A stretch of 25,116 nt of DNA. It comes from Dehalococcoidia bacterium. GTDB taxonomy: Bacteria; Chloroflexota; Dehalococcoidia; Dehalococcoidales; RBG-16-60-22. The stretch lies in NCBI GenBank assembly GCA_030615655.1, contig JAUWYU010000004.1, positions 1 to 25,116 of the forward strand, in the 5' to 3' direction. How positions within the stretch are numbered: position 1 is the stretch's first letter; each line of letters begins with the position of its first letter. Below the pieces are notes generated by a model that was given only the letters and a program-made list of their open reading frames with translations, did no database searches and was not told where the DNA came from. The position numbers and the translations under genes are program-made. Below, in pieces: positions 6,243 through 14,964 of this stretch.

Positions 6243-8504
6243 ATGGACAAAGAAGAAGTTAAAAAAGCGGGATGTTGTTTCTGTGCTGTTAGCTGCGGAG
6301 TGCTGGTTCATGTTCAGGATAATAGAATCATTAAGGTCGCGCCAGATCCGGAACACCGTTTGAGCCGCGGTTTCAGCTGTGAAAGGCTGAAATACGCCAT
6401 TAAATGGCTTTATCACCCTGACCAGCTCCATCACCCTTTGAAAAGGGACGGCAACCGCGGTGAAGGCAAGTGGCGAAGGATTAGCTGGGAGCAAGCCATC
6501 GCCGAGATAGCTGCGAAACTTAACGAACTTAAGGCAAGCTATGGGCCGCAGACTTTGGCAGTTTTCGAGGGGACGTACCGCGGTGAGAACATCTGGGCCA
6601 GGTCTCGTTTCTGTAACCTCTTCGGCAACCCTCAGAACGTCTTTCATCCCGGTGTTGTTTGCACGCTTAATTGTCTGGCCACGGAACAGGCGATGATGGG
6701 GGATTCCGTTATGGCAACCCCCGATATCGCCCGGACAAACTGCCTTGTCCTCTCGGGGATGAGACCTCACGAATCGTCGCCGCGTACGCTGGCATCTATC
6801 GTGAGACGAAGGCAGCAGGTGCCACTGAAGTTAATCGTAATCGACCCAATCGTCACACGGATTGCCCGGGACGCCGATATTCATCTTCAAATACGACCGG
6901 GTACGGATGCGGCGTTATTCATGGGCTGGATAAACATCATCATCAACGAAGGCCTGCATGACATGGAGTTCATCAACAAGTGGACTGCCGGGTTCGATAA
7001 ACTGGCCGAAAGAGCCAGGGAATATCCCCCCGAGCGAGTCTCTCAGATTACCGGGATTCCGCAGGAGCAGATTATCGAATCGGCACGGCTCTACGCCACA
7101 ACGAAACCGGCAACGCTTTACCGCGGCCTGGCAACAGACCAGATTGGCCCCAACTCAGCCCGGGTCAGCCAGGCCAGGAATGTGGTCAGGGCTATCACCG
7201 GCAATATCGATATCCCCGGCGGCGATTTGATACCATCGGTAGGTCCCATCATCAATGGTAAGATGTTCATCCGCGACGCCCAGATGGAGCTTACCGAAAG
7301 GCTACCCGACGAGATGAGGAAGATGCAGCTGGGCTGGGAGAAAGCACCACTGATGACCTGGCCTGGCTACGAGCTGACCAATACCCCCTGGCAAAGACTG
7401 CATAAAGTTTCCCAGACTACCATGCACCGTCTCGGCTGCTACGTACCGATGTTCAATCAGGCAATCCTTTCCCAGAAACCATACCCGGTTAAAGCTGTTA
7501 TTACCTGGGGGTCCAATCCCTTGATGTGGGGGCCCAATATCACGAAGCTTTATCAAGCTTTGAAAAGCCCGAATCTCGAGCTGAGCGTGGTGCAGGAATA
7601 CTGGATGACGCCCACTGCCCAACTGGCGGACTACGTCTTACCCGCTGCTAGCTGGCTGGAACGGCCCATGTGCTCCACGCAGGAAGACTTCACTGACGTC
7701 GTCTGGGGAGGAGAAAGGGCTATACGGCCGATGGGCGAAAGGAAAGACGACTATACATTTTTCCGGGACCTGGGACTGGCGACGGGTCAGGATAAAAGTG
7801 ACTGGCCCTGGGAAACCCTGGAGGACGTTATTGCCTACAGGCTGAAACCCCTCGGCATTACCTTCGAGGAGTTTTCCCGGACGGGCTACATATTGGGCAC
7901 CAGAAAGTATAAAAAATACGAGGAAGATGGTTTCGCGACGGCTTCGGGGAAGCTGGAGCTCTACAGTACCGTCCTGGAAAAGCTGGGGGAAGACCCTCTG
8001 CCTTATTACGAGGAGCCGCCGGAATCCCCGGTAAGCACCCCCGATATCGCTAAAGAATATCCCCTCATTCTCAACACGGGCGGACGTTTTATGCCCATGT
8101 TTCATTCCGAACACCGGCAACTCGGCATAGGTATGCGGGAAAGGCACCCCGACCCACTGGTGACCATTCACCCCGATACCGCCGGGAAACTGGGCATCAA
8201 AGACGGTGACTGGGTCTGGATTGAGACGAGGCGGGGACGTATCAAACAGAAAGCCAGCCTCAATCCGGGTATTCTCCCGGACGTGGTTAATGTCGAGGCG
8301 AGCTGGTGGTTCCCAGAACAGCCGGGGGAAGACCCGTGCCTCTTTGGTGTGTTTCAATCCAATGCGAATGTCCTCACCCCGGACTCCGATGAGTTCTGTG
8401 ACCCGTTGACCGGGGGATGGGCTAGCCGGGCGCTGCTGTGTAAGGTTTATAAGGTGGAAGAGGAGAAACAGCCCGCCAATCCCCAAGCCAACACCTATCC
8501 CTGA
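6243..8504 (+). CDS. Molybdopterin (Mo/W) oxidoreductase, DMSO-reductase superfamily
   Basis: This 753-residue cytoplasmic enzyme has no Tat signal. A 4Fe-4S cluster is bound by Cys11, Cys14, Cys18 and Cys46. Cys140, in HPGVVC, is the likely metal ligand. The molybdopterin domain spans about 55-560 (RISWEQA, QLADYVLPAASWLERP), and the dinucleotide-binding domain about 615-740 (YPLILNTGGR, VTIHPDTAGKLGIKDGDWVWIE). Size and motif order resemble acetylene hydratase and related enzymes of anaerobes. However, the Asp that acetylene hydratase has between its second and third cluster Cys is Ala15 here, so that activity is unlikely. The substrate is unknown. No clear ribosome-binding site precedes the ATG. 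The NuoEFG-like operon 2.4 kb away could supply or accept electrons. Confidence 0.9.
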   Translation: MDKEEVKKAGCCFCAVSCGVLVHVQDNRIIKVAPDPEHRLSRGFSCERLKYAIKWLYHPDQLHHPLKRDGNRGEGKWRRISWEQAIAEIAAKLNELKASYGPQTLAVFEGTYRGENIWARSRFCNLFGNPQNVFHPGVVCTLNCLATEQAMMGDSVMATPDIARTNCLVLSGMRPHESSPRTLASIVRRRQQVPLKLIVIDPIVTRIARDADIHLQIRPGTDAALFMGWINIIINEGLHDMEFINKWTAGFDKLAERAREYPPERVSQITGIPQEQIIESARLYATTKPATLYRGLATDQIGPNSARVSQARNVVRAITGNIDIPGGDLIPSVGPIINGKMFIRDAQMELTERLPDEMRKMQLGWEKAPLMTWPGYELTNTPWQRLHKVSQTTMHRLGCYVPMFNQAILSQKPYPVKAVITWGSNPLMWGPNITKLYQALKSPNLELSVVQEYWMTPTAQLADYVLPAASWLERPMCSTQEDFTDVVWGGERAIRPMGERKDDYTFFRDLGLATGQDKSDWPWETLEDVIAYRLKPLGITFEEFSRTGYILGTRKYKKYEEDGFATASGKLELYSTVLEKLGEDPLPYYEEPPESPVSTPDIAKEYPLILNTGGRFMPMFHSEHRQLGIGMRERHPDPLVTIHPDTAGKLGIKDGDWVWIETRRGRIKQKASLNPGILPDVVNVEASWWFPEQPGEDPCLFGVFQSNANVLTPDSDEFCDPLTGGWASRALLCKVYKVEEEKQPANPQANTYP

Positions 8505-8566
8505 ATCCACCAATAGTTGACAATTTGACAAATGTGGAATATATTATATTAAATTTAGTATAATGG

Positions 8567-8595
8567 TTGACATACACGACAATGAACTTTAGAAT
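8567..8595 (+). promoter_or_regulatory. Promoter of the peptide-binding protein gene
   Basis: TTGACA (8567-8572) and TAGAAT (8590-8595) are 17 bp apart. The leader would be about 125 nt. A second TTGACA at 8525-8530 and a TATAAT at 8559-8564 lie just upstream but do not pair with each other at normal spacing. Confidence 0.65.
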
Positions 8596-8725
8596 ATAGG
8601 TAATTTTATCCATACTCATAGAGCAAAGTGGGAAGAACCCAAATCTAAATTAAAAAGGAGGGGTGATAATAAGCGAGAAATTGAATAATCAAGCAAAGAC
8701 CTAATATTTACAAGGAGGGAAAAAA

Positions 8726-10279
8726 ATGAAGAAACTGTTATTGATCCCGTTAATTTTGGTAATTGCAGTTGGCTCGACTTTTAGTGGTTGCGGTGAAAAG
8801 GGGCCAGAAGCTGGCAGCCAGATAACTATTGCCTCGGTGGATTTCGCCTATGAATCAACCGACCCCATCTTCTACGAGTCATTCTGGGGCTGGTCCATGT
8901 TTGACGCCCTGGTTACATGGGACGTGGATGGGAACTACATCGGCTCGGTAGCTGAAAGCTGGGAGCTAAGCGCGGATGGAAAAACCTGGACTTTCAAAAT
9001 CCGTGAAGATATTGTTTTCCACAACGGCGACAAGCTTACTGCCCACGATGTGAAGTTCTCCGTTGACCGGTTTGCGTCGGAGGAGTCGACCAATCCATGG
9101 TCCCCTTACCTGCGTAACAACCTCAATTACACCGAGGTCACCGATGACTACACCTTTGTGTACCACAGCAACACTCCCGAGCCGCCGCTTATCATACCCT
9201 TCGCCTGGACGCGGATTATAGCCAAGGACTATTTCGAGGAAGTCGGGCAGGATGCATTCCGCCTGCACCCGATAGGGTCGGGGCCGTGGAAGTTCGTCGA
9301 ATGGGTTCCGGAGACGAGTTTCACAATGGAAGCGTTCGAAGACCACTGGCGCCAGGTACCCGCTTACCAGTATATCGTAGACCTTCAGGTACCGGAAATG
9401 GCGACACGTATCGCCATGCTCAAGAGGGGTGATGTTGATATCGCCCTCGGTATCACCAATGACAGGGTTGTCGAGATGATGGCCGAGGGATGGCGCACGG
9501 AAGCTTTCGGTCTCCCTGGCCTGTACAACATCAGTTTTACCGCCAGCTGGGTCGAGAACGTGCCGACGTCGGACATCAGGGTCCGCAAGGCCATGTCCTA
9601 CGCCGTCAACCGCCAGGAGCTCTGCGATACCTGGTACATGGGTCTGGCCAGGCCCGGCGGTCGTTGGTTCATGCACGAAGGCACCTGGGGTTGGGACCCG
9701 TCATGGGTGGCTGACCCGTACGACCCGGCCCTGGCCATGCAGTTGCTGGAGGAAGCCGGCTATCCTGACGCCTTCGATACTCCGACCATCAAATACTTCG
9801 TCTCACCCGGTCCCGGTGTTGACCTGGCGCTGATAATGCAGGCCTACTGGGCGGAGGTCGGCATTGATGTCCAGGTAGAGGTTATCGACGCCGTGGAGTG
9901 GGGCGGAATGTTCTTCGTCAGGAATACCGAGGTGGGCGCGCCCAATGTCGGCGGCATCTTCCCGTGGGGTTTCGGAAGTGTGTTCGACAACATCTACCAC
10001 TGCGCCAACATGTTTACTTCGGTCGGCGTACACAGCACCGGCAACGACCCGATGGCGGACGAGCTCTATGCCAAAGCGACCGGGGAGATTGACCCCGTTT
10101 TGGCCAAGCAGTACTGGACGGAGTTCCAGAACTACGTCTATGACGAGATGTTCATCAACTGTCCTTTTGTCGTCACACAACCGTTAGTACTCGTAGGCCC
10201 GAATTTGGGAGCGGTCACCACCTTCGCCCATTTGAGCCTTGCCGATGCTTATGCGGGCATTCAGCTCCCTGAAGATTAG
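8726..10279 (+). CDS. Peptide-type ABC transporter substrate-binding lipoprotein (SBP family 5)
   Basis: This 517-residue protein starts with a lipoprotein signal peptide: a positive start (MKK), a hydrophobic stretch, and a lipobox ending in Cys22 (TFSGC). The family 5 domain (DppA/OppA/NikA type) covers about 60-500, with typical segments VAESWELSADGKTWTFKIRE and DIRVRKAMSYAVNR. The mature protein would be anchored outside the membrane and deliver its ligand to the permeases downstream. Members bind peptides, nickel chelates, sugars or other organics, so the ligand is open. AAGGAGGG precedes ATG. A second strong Shine-Dalgarno-like sequence (8654-8661, AAGGAGGG) lies in the leader without a well-spaced start codon. 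A strong hairpin follows the gene and the permeases have their own promoter. Confidence 0.93.
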   Translation: MKKLLLIPLILVIAVGSTFSGCGEKGPEAGSQITIASVDFAYESTDPIFYESFWGWSMFDALVTWDVDGNYIGSVAESWELSADGKTWTFKIREDIVFHNGDKLTAHDVKFSVDRFASEESTNPWSPYLRNNLNYTEVTDDYTFVYHSNTPEPPLIIPFAWTRIIAKDYFEEVGQDAFRLHPIGSGPWKFVEWVPETSFTMEAFEDHWRQVPAYQYIVDLQVPEMATRIAMLKRGDVDIALGITNDRVVEMMAEGWRTEAFGLPGLYNISFTASWVENVPTSDIRVRKAMSYAVNRQELCDTWYMGLARPGGRWFMHEGTWGWDPSWVADPYDPALAMQLLEEAGYPDAFDTPTIKYFVSPGPGVDLALIMQAYWAEVGIDVQVEVIDAVEWGGMFFVRNTEVGAPNVGGIFPWGFGSVFDNIYHCANMFTSVGVHSTGNDPMADELYAKATGEIDPVLAKQYWTEFQNYVYDEMFINCPFVVTQPLVLVGPNLGAVTTFAHLSLADAYAGIQLPED

Positions 10280-10317
10280 TGCTGTACTGCTCAACTATTG
10301 GTTAATATGCGACGGGT

Positions 10318-10352
10318 TTCCGGGGGCACAACGAATAGACCTGCCCCCGGAA
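10318..10352 (+). terminator. Strong hairpin between binding-protein and permease genes
   Basis: TTCCGGGGGCA (10318-10328) and TGCCCCCGGAA (10342-10352) form a perfect 11-bp, very GC-rich stem with a 13-nt loop, 38 nt after the stop codon. There is no T tract immediately after it. It may therefore act as a partial or factor-dependent terminator, or as a 3'-end stabiliser of the binding-protein mRNA. Confidence 0.6.
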
Positions 10353-10472
10353 GTCCTGTCGTAGAAAGTTTTGCCCGGGTTTTGTAGAATAAGGGCCTGC
10401 GCGCTGCTTTTAACGGGGCAGCTGCAACTCCCGGCTGAATGAGATTAGCGACCTGCCCGAAAGCAATACTAT

Positions 10473-10501
10473 TTGACACCTCGACGGCATGTATGTATAT
10501 T
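10473..10501 (+). promoter_or_regulatory. Promoter of the permease/ATPase genes
   Basis: TTGACA (10473-10478) and TATATT (10496-10501) are exactly 17 bp apart. It lies in the 370-bp gap between the binding protein and dppB and gives a leader of about 140 nt. The rest of the gap holds the hairpin at 10318-10352 and no gene. Confidence 0.7.
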
Positions 10502-10649
10502 ATGATTAAGGCGTCGGGCAGAGGGCTTCGTCCCGGCCGCAGGCGTGGTCAACAACCAGAGCGAAAAAATTGAGAATATGCGGGCATACGTTCTGCCCTG
10601 GAATACGGGGGCTATTATTAGTCATCCCGGATATTAAGGAAAATAGCAG

Positions 10650-11573
10650 ATGACCCGTTTCATCATAATACGATTGCTACAGACAGTAATAGCCCTCATC
10701 GGTATCGCGGTATTAATCTTTGTCATGGTCCGGCTCTCGGGAGACCCCATTGACCTGCTGAGGTCCGCCACGTCTACGCCGGAAGAGATAGAGAATTTAC
10801 AGAGGCAGCTTGGACTGGACAAGTCTAACTTGGAACAGTTCTGGATTTTTGCGACCGGCCTTGTCCAGGGTGACTTCGGCGAATCGCTCCTGAAGCGGCG
10901 GCCGGTAGCGGACATGATCAAAGATGCGCTGCCCAATTCTTTAAGATTAACCGTTCCCGCTTTCGTTATAAGCATGGTGTTGGCACTCGCCCTGGGGGTT
11001 CTGGCGGCGACCCGCCGCGATACATTTCTGGATAACGGGGTGAAATTCGTGGCTATCCTGGGGCAGTCGATCCCGGGTTTCTGGATGGCTATCATGGCCA
11101 TGTTGCTTTTCGCTGTGATATTGGAGTGGTTGCCTACCGCCGGTATGGGCGGTCCGGATCATTATGTGATGCCGGTCGGCACCATGGCATTTTTCATGCT
11201 GCCGGGCATGATGCGCCTGGTCCGTTCCGGCATGCTGGACGTCCTCGACAGCGAATACATCAAGCTGGCGAGAATTAAAGGACTTCCCGAGAGGATTATT
11301 ATCTGGAAGCATGCCCTGAGGAATGCGATTATAGCGCCGCTGACGACGGCCGGCATGATAATGGCCGGCCTGATTATGGGCGCCGTCATCACCGAAATTA
11401 TTTTCAACTGGCCCGGCATGGGGAGATTGATGCTGGAAGCGGTATATGCCCGAGATTTCCCGGTAGTACAGGCCTGTACCCTGCTGATAGCCGTCATGGT
11501 TCTCGGAATGAACCTGCTGGTGGACATCACCTACGCGTACGTTGACCCGCAGATTAGATACGAAAAGTCATAG
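10650..11573 (+). CDS. dppB: Peptide-type ABC transporter permease, DppB/OppB family
   Basis: This 307-residue inner-membrane permease has an N-terminal helix (about 4-26) typical of the DppB type, an extracytoplasmic loop containing LGLDKSNLEQFW, and about five further helices from residue 100 on. The EAA loop that contacts the ATPases is present around 203-230 (EYIKLARIKGLPERIIIWKH). It is the first gene of the second transcription unit of the importer. AAGGAAA, 9 nt before ATG, is only a moderate ribosome-binding site. dppC follows after 6 bp. Confidence 0.93.
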   Translation: MTRFIIIRLLQTVIALIGIAVLIFVMVRLSGDPIDLLRSATSTPEEIENLQRQLGLDKSNLEQFWIFATGLVQGDFGESLLKRRPVADMIKDALPNSLRLTVPAFVISMVLALALGVLAATRRDTFLDNGVKFVAILGQSIPGFWMAIMAMLLFAVILEWLPTAGMGGPDHYVMPVGTMAFFMLPGMMRLVRSGMLDVLDSEYIKLARIKGLPERIIIWKHALRNAIIAPLTTAGMIMAGLIMGAVITEIIFNWPGMGRLMLEAVYARDFPVVQACTLLIAVMVLGMNLLVDITYAYVDPQIRYEKS

Positions 11574-11579
11574 GGGCTT

Positions 11580-12488
11580 TTGAATATGCTGAGTATAATG
11601 CCGAACATAGAAGACAAGACCAGGCCCAAGATTTCGGGCCTTTCCCGGCGGGCGCATATTATGAGAAGTCTGACATGCATTGTTCCGCTGACTATATTGT
11701 CCCTGCTGGTGCTTACCGCGATATTCGCGCCCTGGCTGGCACCCCATGACCCTATCAAGGTTTCGATGACGGAAAGGCGTCTTCCGCCGGTCTTTATGGA
11801 AGGCGGTAGCACGAAATATATCCTCGGAACGGATCACTTAGGCAGGGACGTTCTGAGCCGCGCCATTTACGGCGCCAGGATTTCCCTCAGCGTGTCGCTG
11901 CTGGTTATCGCCATCACCGCCAGTGTCGGCACGATACTGGGAATAGCGGCCGGCTACATAGGAGGGCGTACGGAAGCCTTTTTGATGAGGTTCACCGATA
12001 TCAGCATGTCCTTTCCTCCGCTTGTTCTTGCTATGCTTCTGTCCGTTATCCTCGGGCCGGGTTATATAACCGTTGTGCTGGCACTGTCGGTACTCGGCTG
12101 GGCTCCCTACGCGCGCCTTATACGGGGAGAAGCCCTTCGAATACGCAATTCTGACTTCGTGTCGCAGGCGCGCGTCAGCGGCGCCTCCCCGATGAGAATC
12201 ATGATCAAGCATATTTTCCCGAACGTTATCAATCCGCTGATAATAGTCATGACGATGGCCGTGGGCTTTATGATTTTAGCGGAAGCCGGTTTGAGCTTCC
12301 TCGGCATCGGCATTCCGCCTCCCGACCCATCCTGGGGTTCCATGGTGGCCGACGGCAGAGGTGACATCGATAGGGCCTGGTGGATTACCACGTTCCCTGG
12401 TATACTTATCGGGATGGTGGTGATGTCCGGGAACTTCTTCGGCGACTGGCTTCGTGATAAGATGGACCCGAGATTGAGGCAATTATGA
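11580..12488 (+). CDS. dppC: Peptide-type ABC transporter permease, DppC/OppC family
   Basis: This 302-residue permease begins with a cytoplasmic tail and a first helix at about 35-57. It then has the conserved periplasmic GTDHLGRDVLSR motif of DppC proteins and a BPD_transp_1 core of five helices. The EAA loop is at about 195-220 (DFVSQARVSGASPMRIMIKH). It pairs with DppB to form the channel. Two start codons are possible: the ATG at 11585 is out of frame, while 11580 (TTG) and the in-frame ATG at 11589 fit; TTG gives only three extra residues. It overlaps dppD by 4 bp (ATGA), a sign of translational coupling. Confidence 0.92.
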   Translation: MNMLSIMPNIEDKTRPKISGLSRRAHIMRSLTCIVPLTILSLLVLTAIFAPWLAPHDPIKVSMTERRLPPVFMEGGSTKYILGTDHLGRDVLSRAIYGARISLSVSLLVIAITASVGTILGIAAGYIGGRTEAFLMRFTDISMSFPPLVLAMLLSVILGPGYITVVLALSVLGWAPYARLIRGEALRIRNSDFVSQARVSGASPMRIMIKHIFPNVINPLIIVMTMAVGFMILAEAGLSFLGIGIPPPDPSWGSMVADGRGDIDRAWWITTFPGILIGMVVMSGNFFGDWLRDKMDPRLRQL

Positions 12489-13453
12489 GCGACATTCTTC
12501 TTCAAGTAGAGAACCTGTGCACCTCTTTCTTCACCCGGGCGGGCGAGTTCAAGGCCATCGACGGGGTGAGTTTCTACGTGCGTGAGGGAGAGACCTTCGG
12601 CTTGGTCGGTGAATCCGCCTGCGGAAAGACGGTAACCGGCCTGTCGATTCTTCGCTTGCTTCCGGAGCCCGCAGGCAGGATAATCGGGGGGAAAATTATC
12701 CTGGACGGAACGAACCTCATAGAGCTGAGTAAGAAGGAGATGAGGGCGTATCGCGGTAAGATGATATCGATGATTCTCCAGGACCCGATGACTTCGCTCA
12801 ACCCGGTCTATACCGTCGGCAATCAGATAGGTGAATCGGTACGGCTGCACCAGGGACTTCGCGATGACATGGTTGAGGATGAGGTCATTTCAGCGCTGCG
12901 GTTGCTGAGGATTCCGGCGCCCGAGATACGTATCCGGGATTATCCTTTCCAGATGAGCGGCGGGATGAGGCAGCGCGTGGTGGGATCCATCGCAATGTCA
13001 TGCCGTCCACGCTTGCTGATTGCCGATGAGCCCACAACCGCTCTTGACGCCACCATACAGGCTCAATACATAGCCCTGTTTAAGGATATCCAGAAGCAGA
13101 CGGATGTGGCCATAATCTTTATTACCCATGACTTTGGGGTTATAGCCCAGATGTGCCATCGGGTAGCCGTGATGTACGCAGGTAAAATCGTGGAGACAGC
13201 TGCGACAAGCACTATATTCAAAGCGCCCAAGCATCCTTACACGGCTGCTCTGATAAACTCTGTGCCGCATCTGGACCGGAAGGATGACCGGCTGTACTCG
13301 ATTGAAGGGCAGCCTCCCTCACTGTTGAACCTGCCTCCCGGCTGCCGGTTCGCCCCTCGCTGCCACGACGTACAGGAGGTTTGTCATCAGCAACAGCCCC
13401 CTACAGTGGAAATAAGCGACGGGCACTCTGTATCTTGTTGGGGAGTGAAGTAG
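12485..13453 (+). CDS. dppD: Peptide-type ABC transporter ATPase, DppD/OppD family
   Basis: This 322-residue ATPase has Walker A GESACGKT (42-49), the signature MSGGM (157-161), Walker B LLIADEP (177-183) and the switch His in THDFGV. The C-terminal oligopeptide-transporter domain carries the Cys-containing GCRFAPRC and further Cys to the end, which in this family can bind an iron-sulfur cluster. It energises import together with DppF. The Walker A Ala-Cys in place of the usual Gly-Ser is a tolerated variation. It starts within the dppC stop codon, and dppF follows after 3 bp. Confidence 0.94.
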   Translation: MSDILLQVENLCTSFFTRAGEFKAIDGVSFYVREGETFGLVGESACGKTVTGLSILRLLPEPAGRIIGGKIILDGTNLIELSKKEMRAYRGKMISMILQDPMTSLNPVYTVGNQIGESVRLHQGLRDDMVEDEVISALRLLRIPAPEIRIRDYPFQMSGGMRQRVVGSIAMSCRPRLLIADEPTTALDATIQAQYIALFKDIQKQTDVAIIFITHDFGVIAQMCHRVAVMYAGKIVETAATSTIFKAPKHPYTAALINSVPHLDRKDDRLYSIEGQPPSLLNLPPGCRFAPRCHDVQEVCHQQQPPTVEISDGHSVSCWGVK

Positions 13454-13456
13454 ACC

Positions 13457-14440
13457 ATGGCAGATGTAATATTGGAAGGGCGCGACCTTAAGAAGTACTA
13501 CCCTGTTACCAAGGGTCTTCTCAAGCGCATCATAGGTTGGGTAAGGGCTGTGGACGGCATATCATTCACGATAGAACGGGGCAAGACGTTGAGCCTCGTA
13601 GGAGAATCGGGTGCCGGGAAGACGACCACGGCCAAGGCGGTGCTGCTGCTGGAGAAACTGACTTCCGGGACTATTCTCTTCGAAGGGAAGGATGTCTACC
13701 GATTTTCTAAGTCGCAACTGAAGACGGAGTACCGGCCAAGGGTACAGTCAGTACAGCAGAATCCGTGGAGCTCCATGAACCCGAGGATGCGGGTGAGAGA
13801 TATTATCGCCGAGCCGCTGGTTGTGAACACAAAACGAACGAAGGGGCAGATTCGGAGCAGGGTACTGGAATTGCTCGACCAGGTAGGGCTCTCACCGAAT
13901 CAAGCCGATTACTACCCGCACGAGTTCAGCGGCGGGCAACGGCAGCGGATTGCGGTAGCGCGTGCCCTGGCGTTGAACCCCAGTCTGGTAGTGCTGGACG
14001 AGCCCGTGTCGGCTCTGGACGTGTCGATTCGGGCACAGATTATGAATCTGCTGAAAGACCTTCAAGACCAGTACAATTTGAGCTATCTGGTTATCGCGCA
14101 TAACCTGGCAACGGTGCGGTTTATGAGCCACAGCGTGGCCATAATGTATCTGGGGGAGATAGTGGAATATGGGGAGGCAGAGGAGCTATTTGAACGGCCT
14201 TTGCATCCGTACACAAGGGCACTGATATCAGCATCGATGTTGACACTGCCTGAGGATGAGGACAAGGGGGTAGAACCGATAATACTGAGCGGGGAGATGC
14301 CGTCGCCGTTGAATCCTCCTCCCGGGTGCCGGTTCCACACGCGCTGCCCCGACGTACAGGATATATGCTCGAAAGAAGTGCCAGAGGTAAGGGTAATAGG
14401 GCAGCAACGGATCAAATGCCATGTCTATGCTGAACAATAA
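13457..14440 (+). CDS. dppF: Peptide-type ABC transporter ATPase, DppF/OppF family
   Basis: This 327-residue ATPase has Walker A GESGAGKT (49-56), a QNPWSSMNPR Q-loop, the signature FSGGQRQRI, Walker B LVVLDEP and the switch His in IAHNLATV. The C-terminal family motif GCRFHTRCPDVQDIC is present. It would form the nucleotide-binding heterodimer with DppD. It is the last gene of the importer and no clear T-tract terminator follows. No ribosome-binding site better than GGGGAG (about 13440) is seen, and coupling to dppD is likely. Confidence 0.94.
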   Translation: MADVILEGRDLKKYYPVTKGLLKRIIGWVRAVDGISFTIERGKTLSLVGESGAGKTTTAKAVLLLEKLTSGTILFEGKDVYRFSKSQLKTEYRPRVQSVQQNPWSSMNPRMRVRDIIAEPLVVNTKRTKGQIRSRVLELLDQVGLSPNQADYYPHEFSGGQRQRIAVARALALNPSLVVLDEPVSALDVSIRAQIMNLLKDLQDQYNLSYLVIAHNLATVRFMSHSVAIMYLGEIVEYGEAEELFERPLHPYTRALISASMLTLPEDEDKGVEPIILSGEMPSPLNPPPGCRFHTRCPDVQDICSKEVPEVRVIGQQRIKCHVYAEQ

Positions 14441-14637
14441 TCCCAGCCCGCCGATTCTCCAAGAGCTCAAACTCTCCCCCCAGCCGCTCCGCATTTAATC
14501 TGCCTTGATTTCAGGACTGCTAAAGTCGGTATTATCAGTGGGGTCAGGTCACGGCTGGTGGTTTCCAAACCGAAAGATTACATATATGATAATGCTACTT
14601 ATTTTTGGAATTTTTATGAATTTATAGCTACCGCTAC
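14441..14637. other. Intergenic stretch after dppF
   Basis: Nothing recognisable is seen here: no gene, tRNA, repeat or clear terminator. With the leader that follows, the gap to the Liv-type binding protein is 524 bp. A 67-codon minus-strand frame at 14645-14848 has no family resemblance and lies in an AT-rich leader, so it is not called. Confidence 0.4.
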
Positions 14638-14665
14638 TTGACAATTACTGTAAGCATATTATAAT
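14638..14665 (+). promoter_or_regulatory. Promoter of the Liv-type importer
   Basis: TTGACA (14638-14643) and TATAAT (14660-14665) are both exact, with a 16-bp spacer. The start near 14672 gives a long leader of about 290 nt before the binding-protein gene, which leaves room for leader control. Confidence 0.75.
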
Positions 14666-14907
14666 GTTGTCAAAGCTGATAGTAAGGCCAACACTGAAAA
14701 TCGAACTGACACGCGGATGCGGCGTGGTTGGTTCGATGAATTGAATGGAAGATATACTTGATTCATGTTGACTTCTGTTAACTACATAATTCATAATGTT
14801 ATCTATAGTCTCATAGATAATTCTATATTGAAATCTGCCGATTGCCATGATATAGTTCTAATGTTCCAGTTAAATAAAACAACCTTCTAGCCTGGGAGGT
14901 GATATTT

Positions 14908-14922
14908 ATGGAAGACACATGA
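14908..14922 (+). other. Four-codon minigene in the leader (Met-Glu-Asp-Thr-stop)
   Basis: GGGAGGTGAT (14894-14903), a near-perfect match to the 16S anti-Shine-Dalgarno, is followed at normal distance by ATG GAA GAC ACA TGA. The true gene begins 42 nt later behind its own GAGGAGG. It could be a leader minigene that affects ribosome loading or mRNA stability, or a decayed start. Confidence 0.35.
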
Positions 14923-14964
14923 GCCAATGAAGTGGTAAATTGCTAATAAAGAGGAGGTTCACAT

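Noticed and set aside
7638..8531. 297-codon minus-strand frame opposite the molybdopterin gene
   Set aside because: It is a shadow of the Mo gene in GC-rich DNA, with no recognisable domain or ribosome-binding site context.
8663..8704. 13-codon leader frame starting at GTG 8663
   Set aside because: The SD is only 1-2 nt from the GTG, too close for efficient initiation; it is noted only as a spare SD.
8966..9676. 236-codon minus-strand frame inside the peptide-binding protein gene
   Set aside because: It is antisense to a clear family 5 binding protein; its composition (His/Arg/Gly-rich) is typical of a mirror frame.
12107..12850. 247-codon minus-strand frame across dppC/dppD
   Set aside because: It spans the overlap of two well-supported genes on the other strand and has no motif.
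14645..14848. 67-codon minus-strand frame in the Liv leader
   Set aside because: No family resemblance, and it covers the exact TTGACA/TATAAT promoter and leader on the plus strand.
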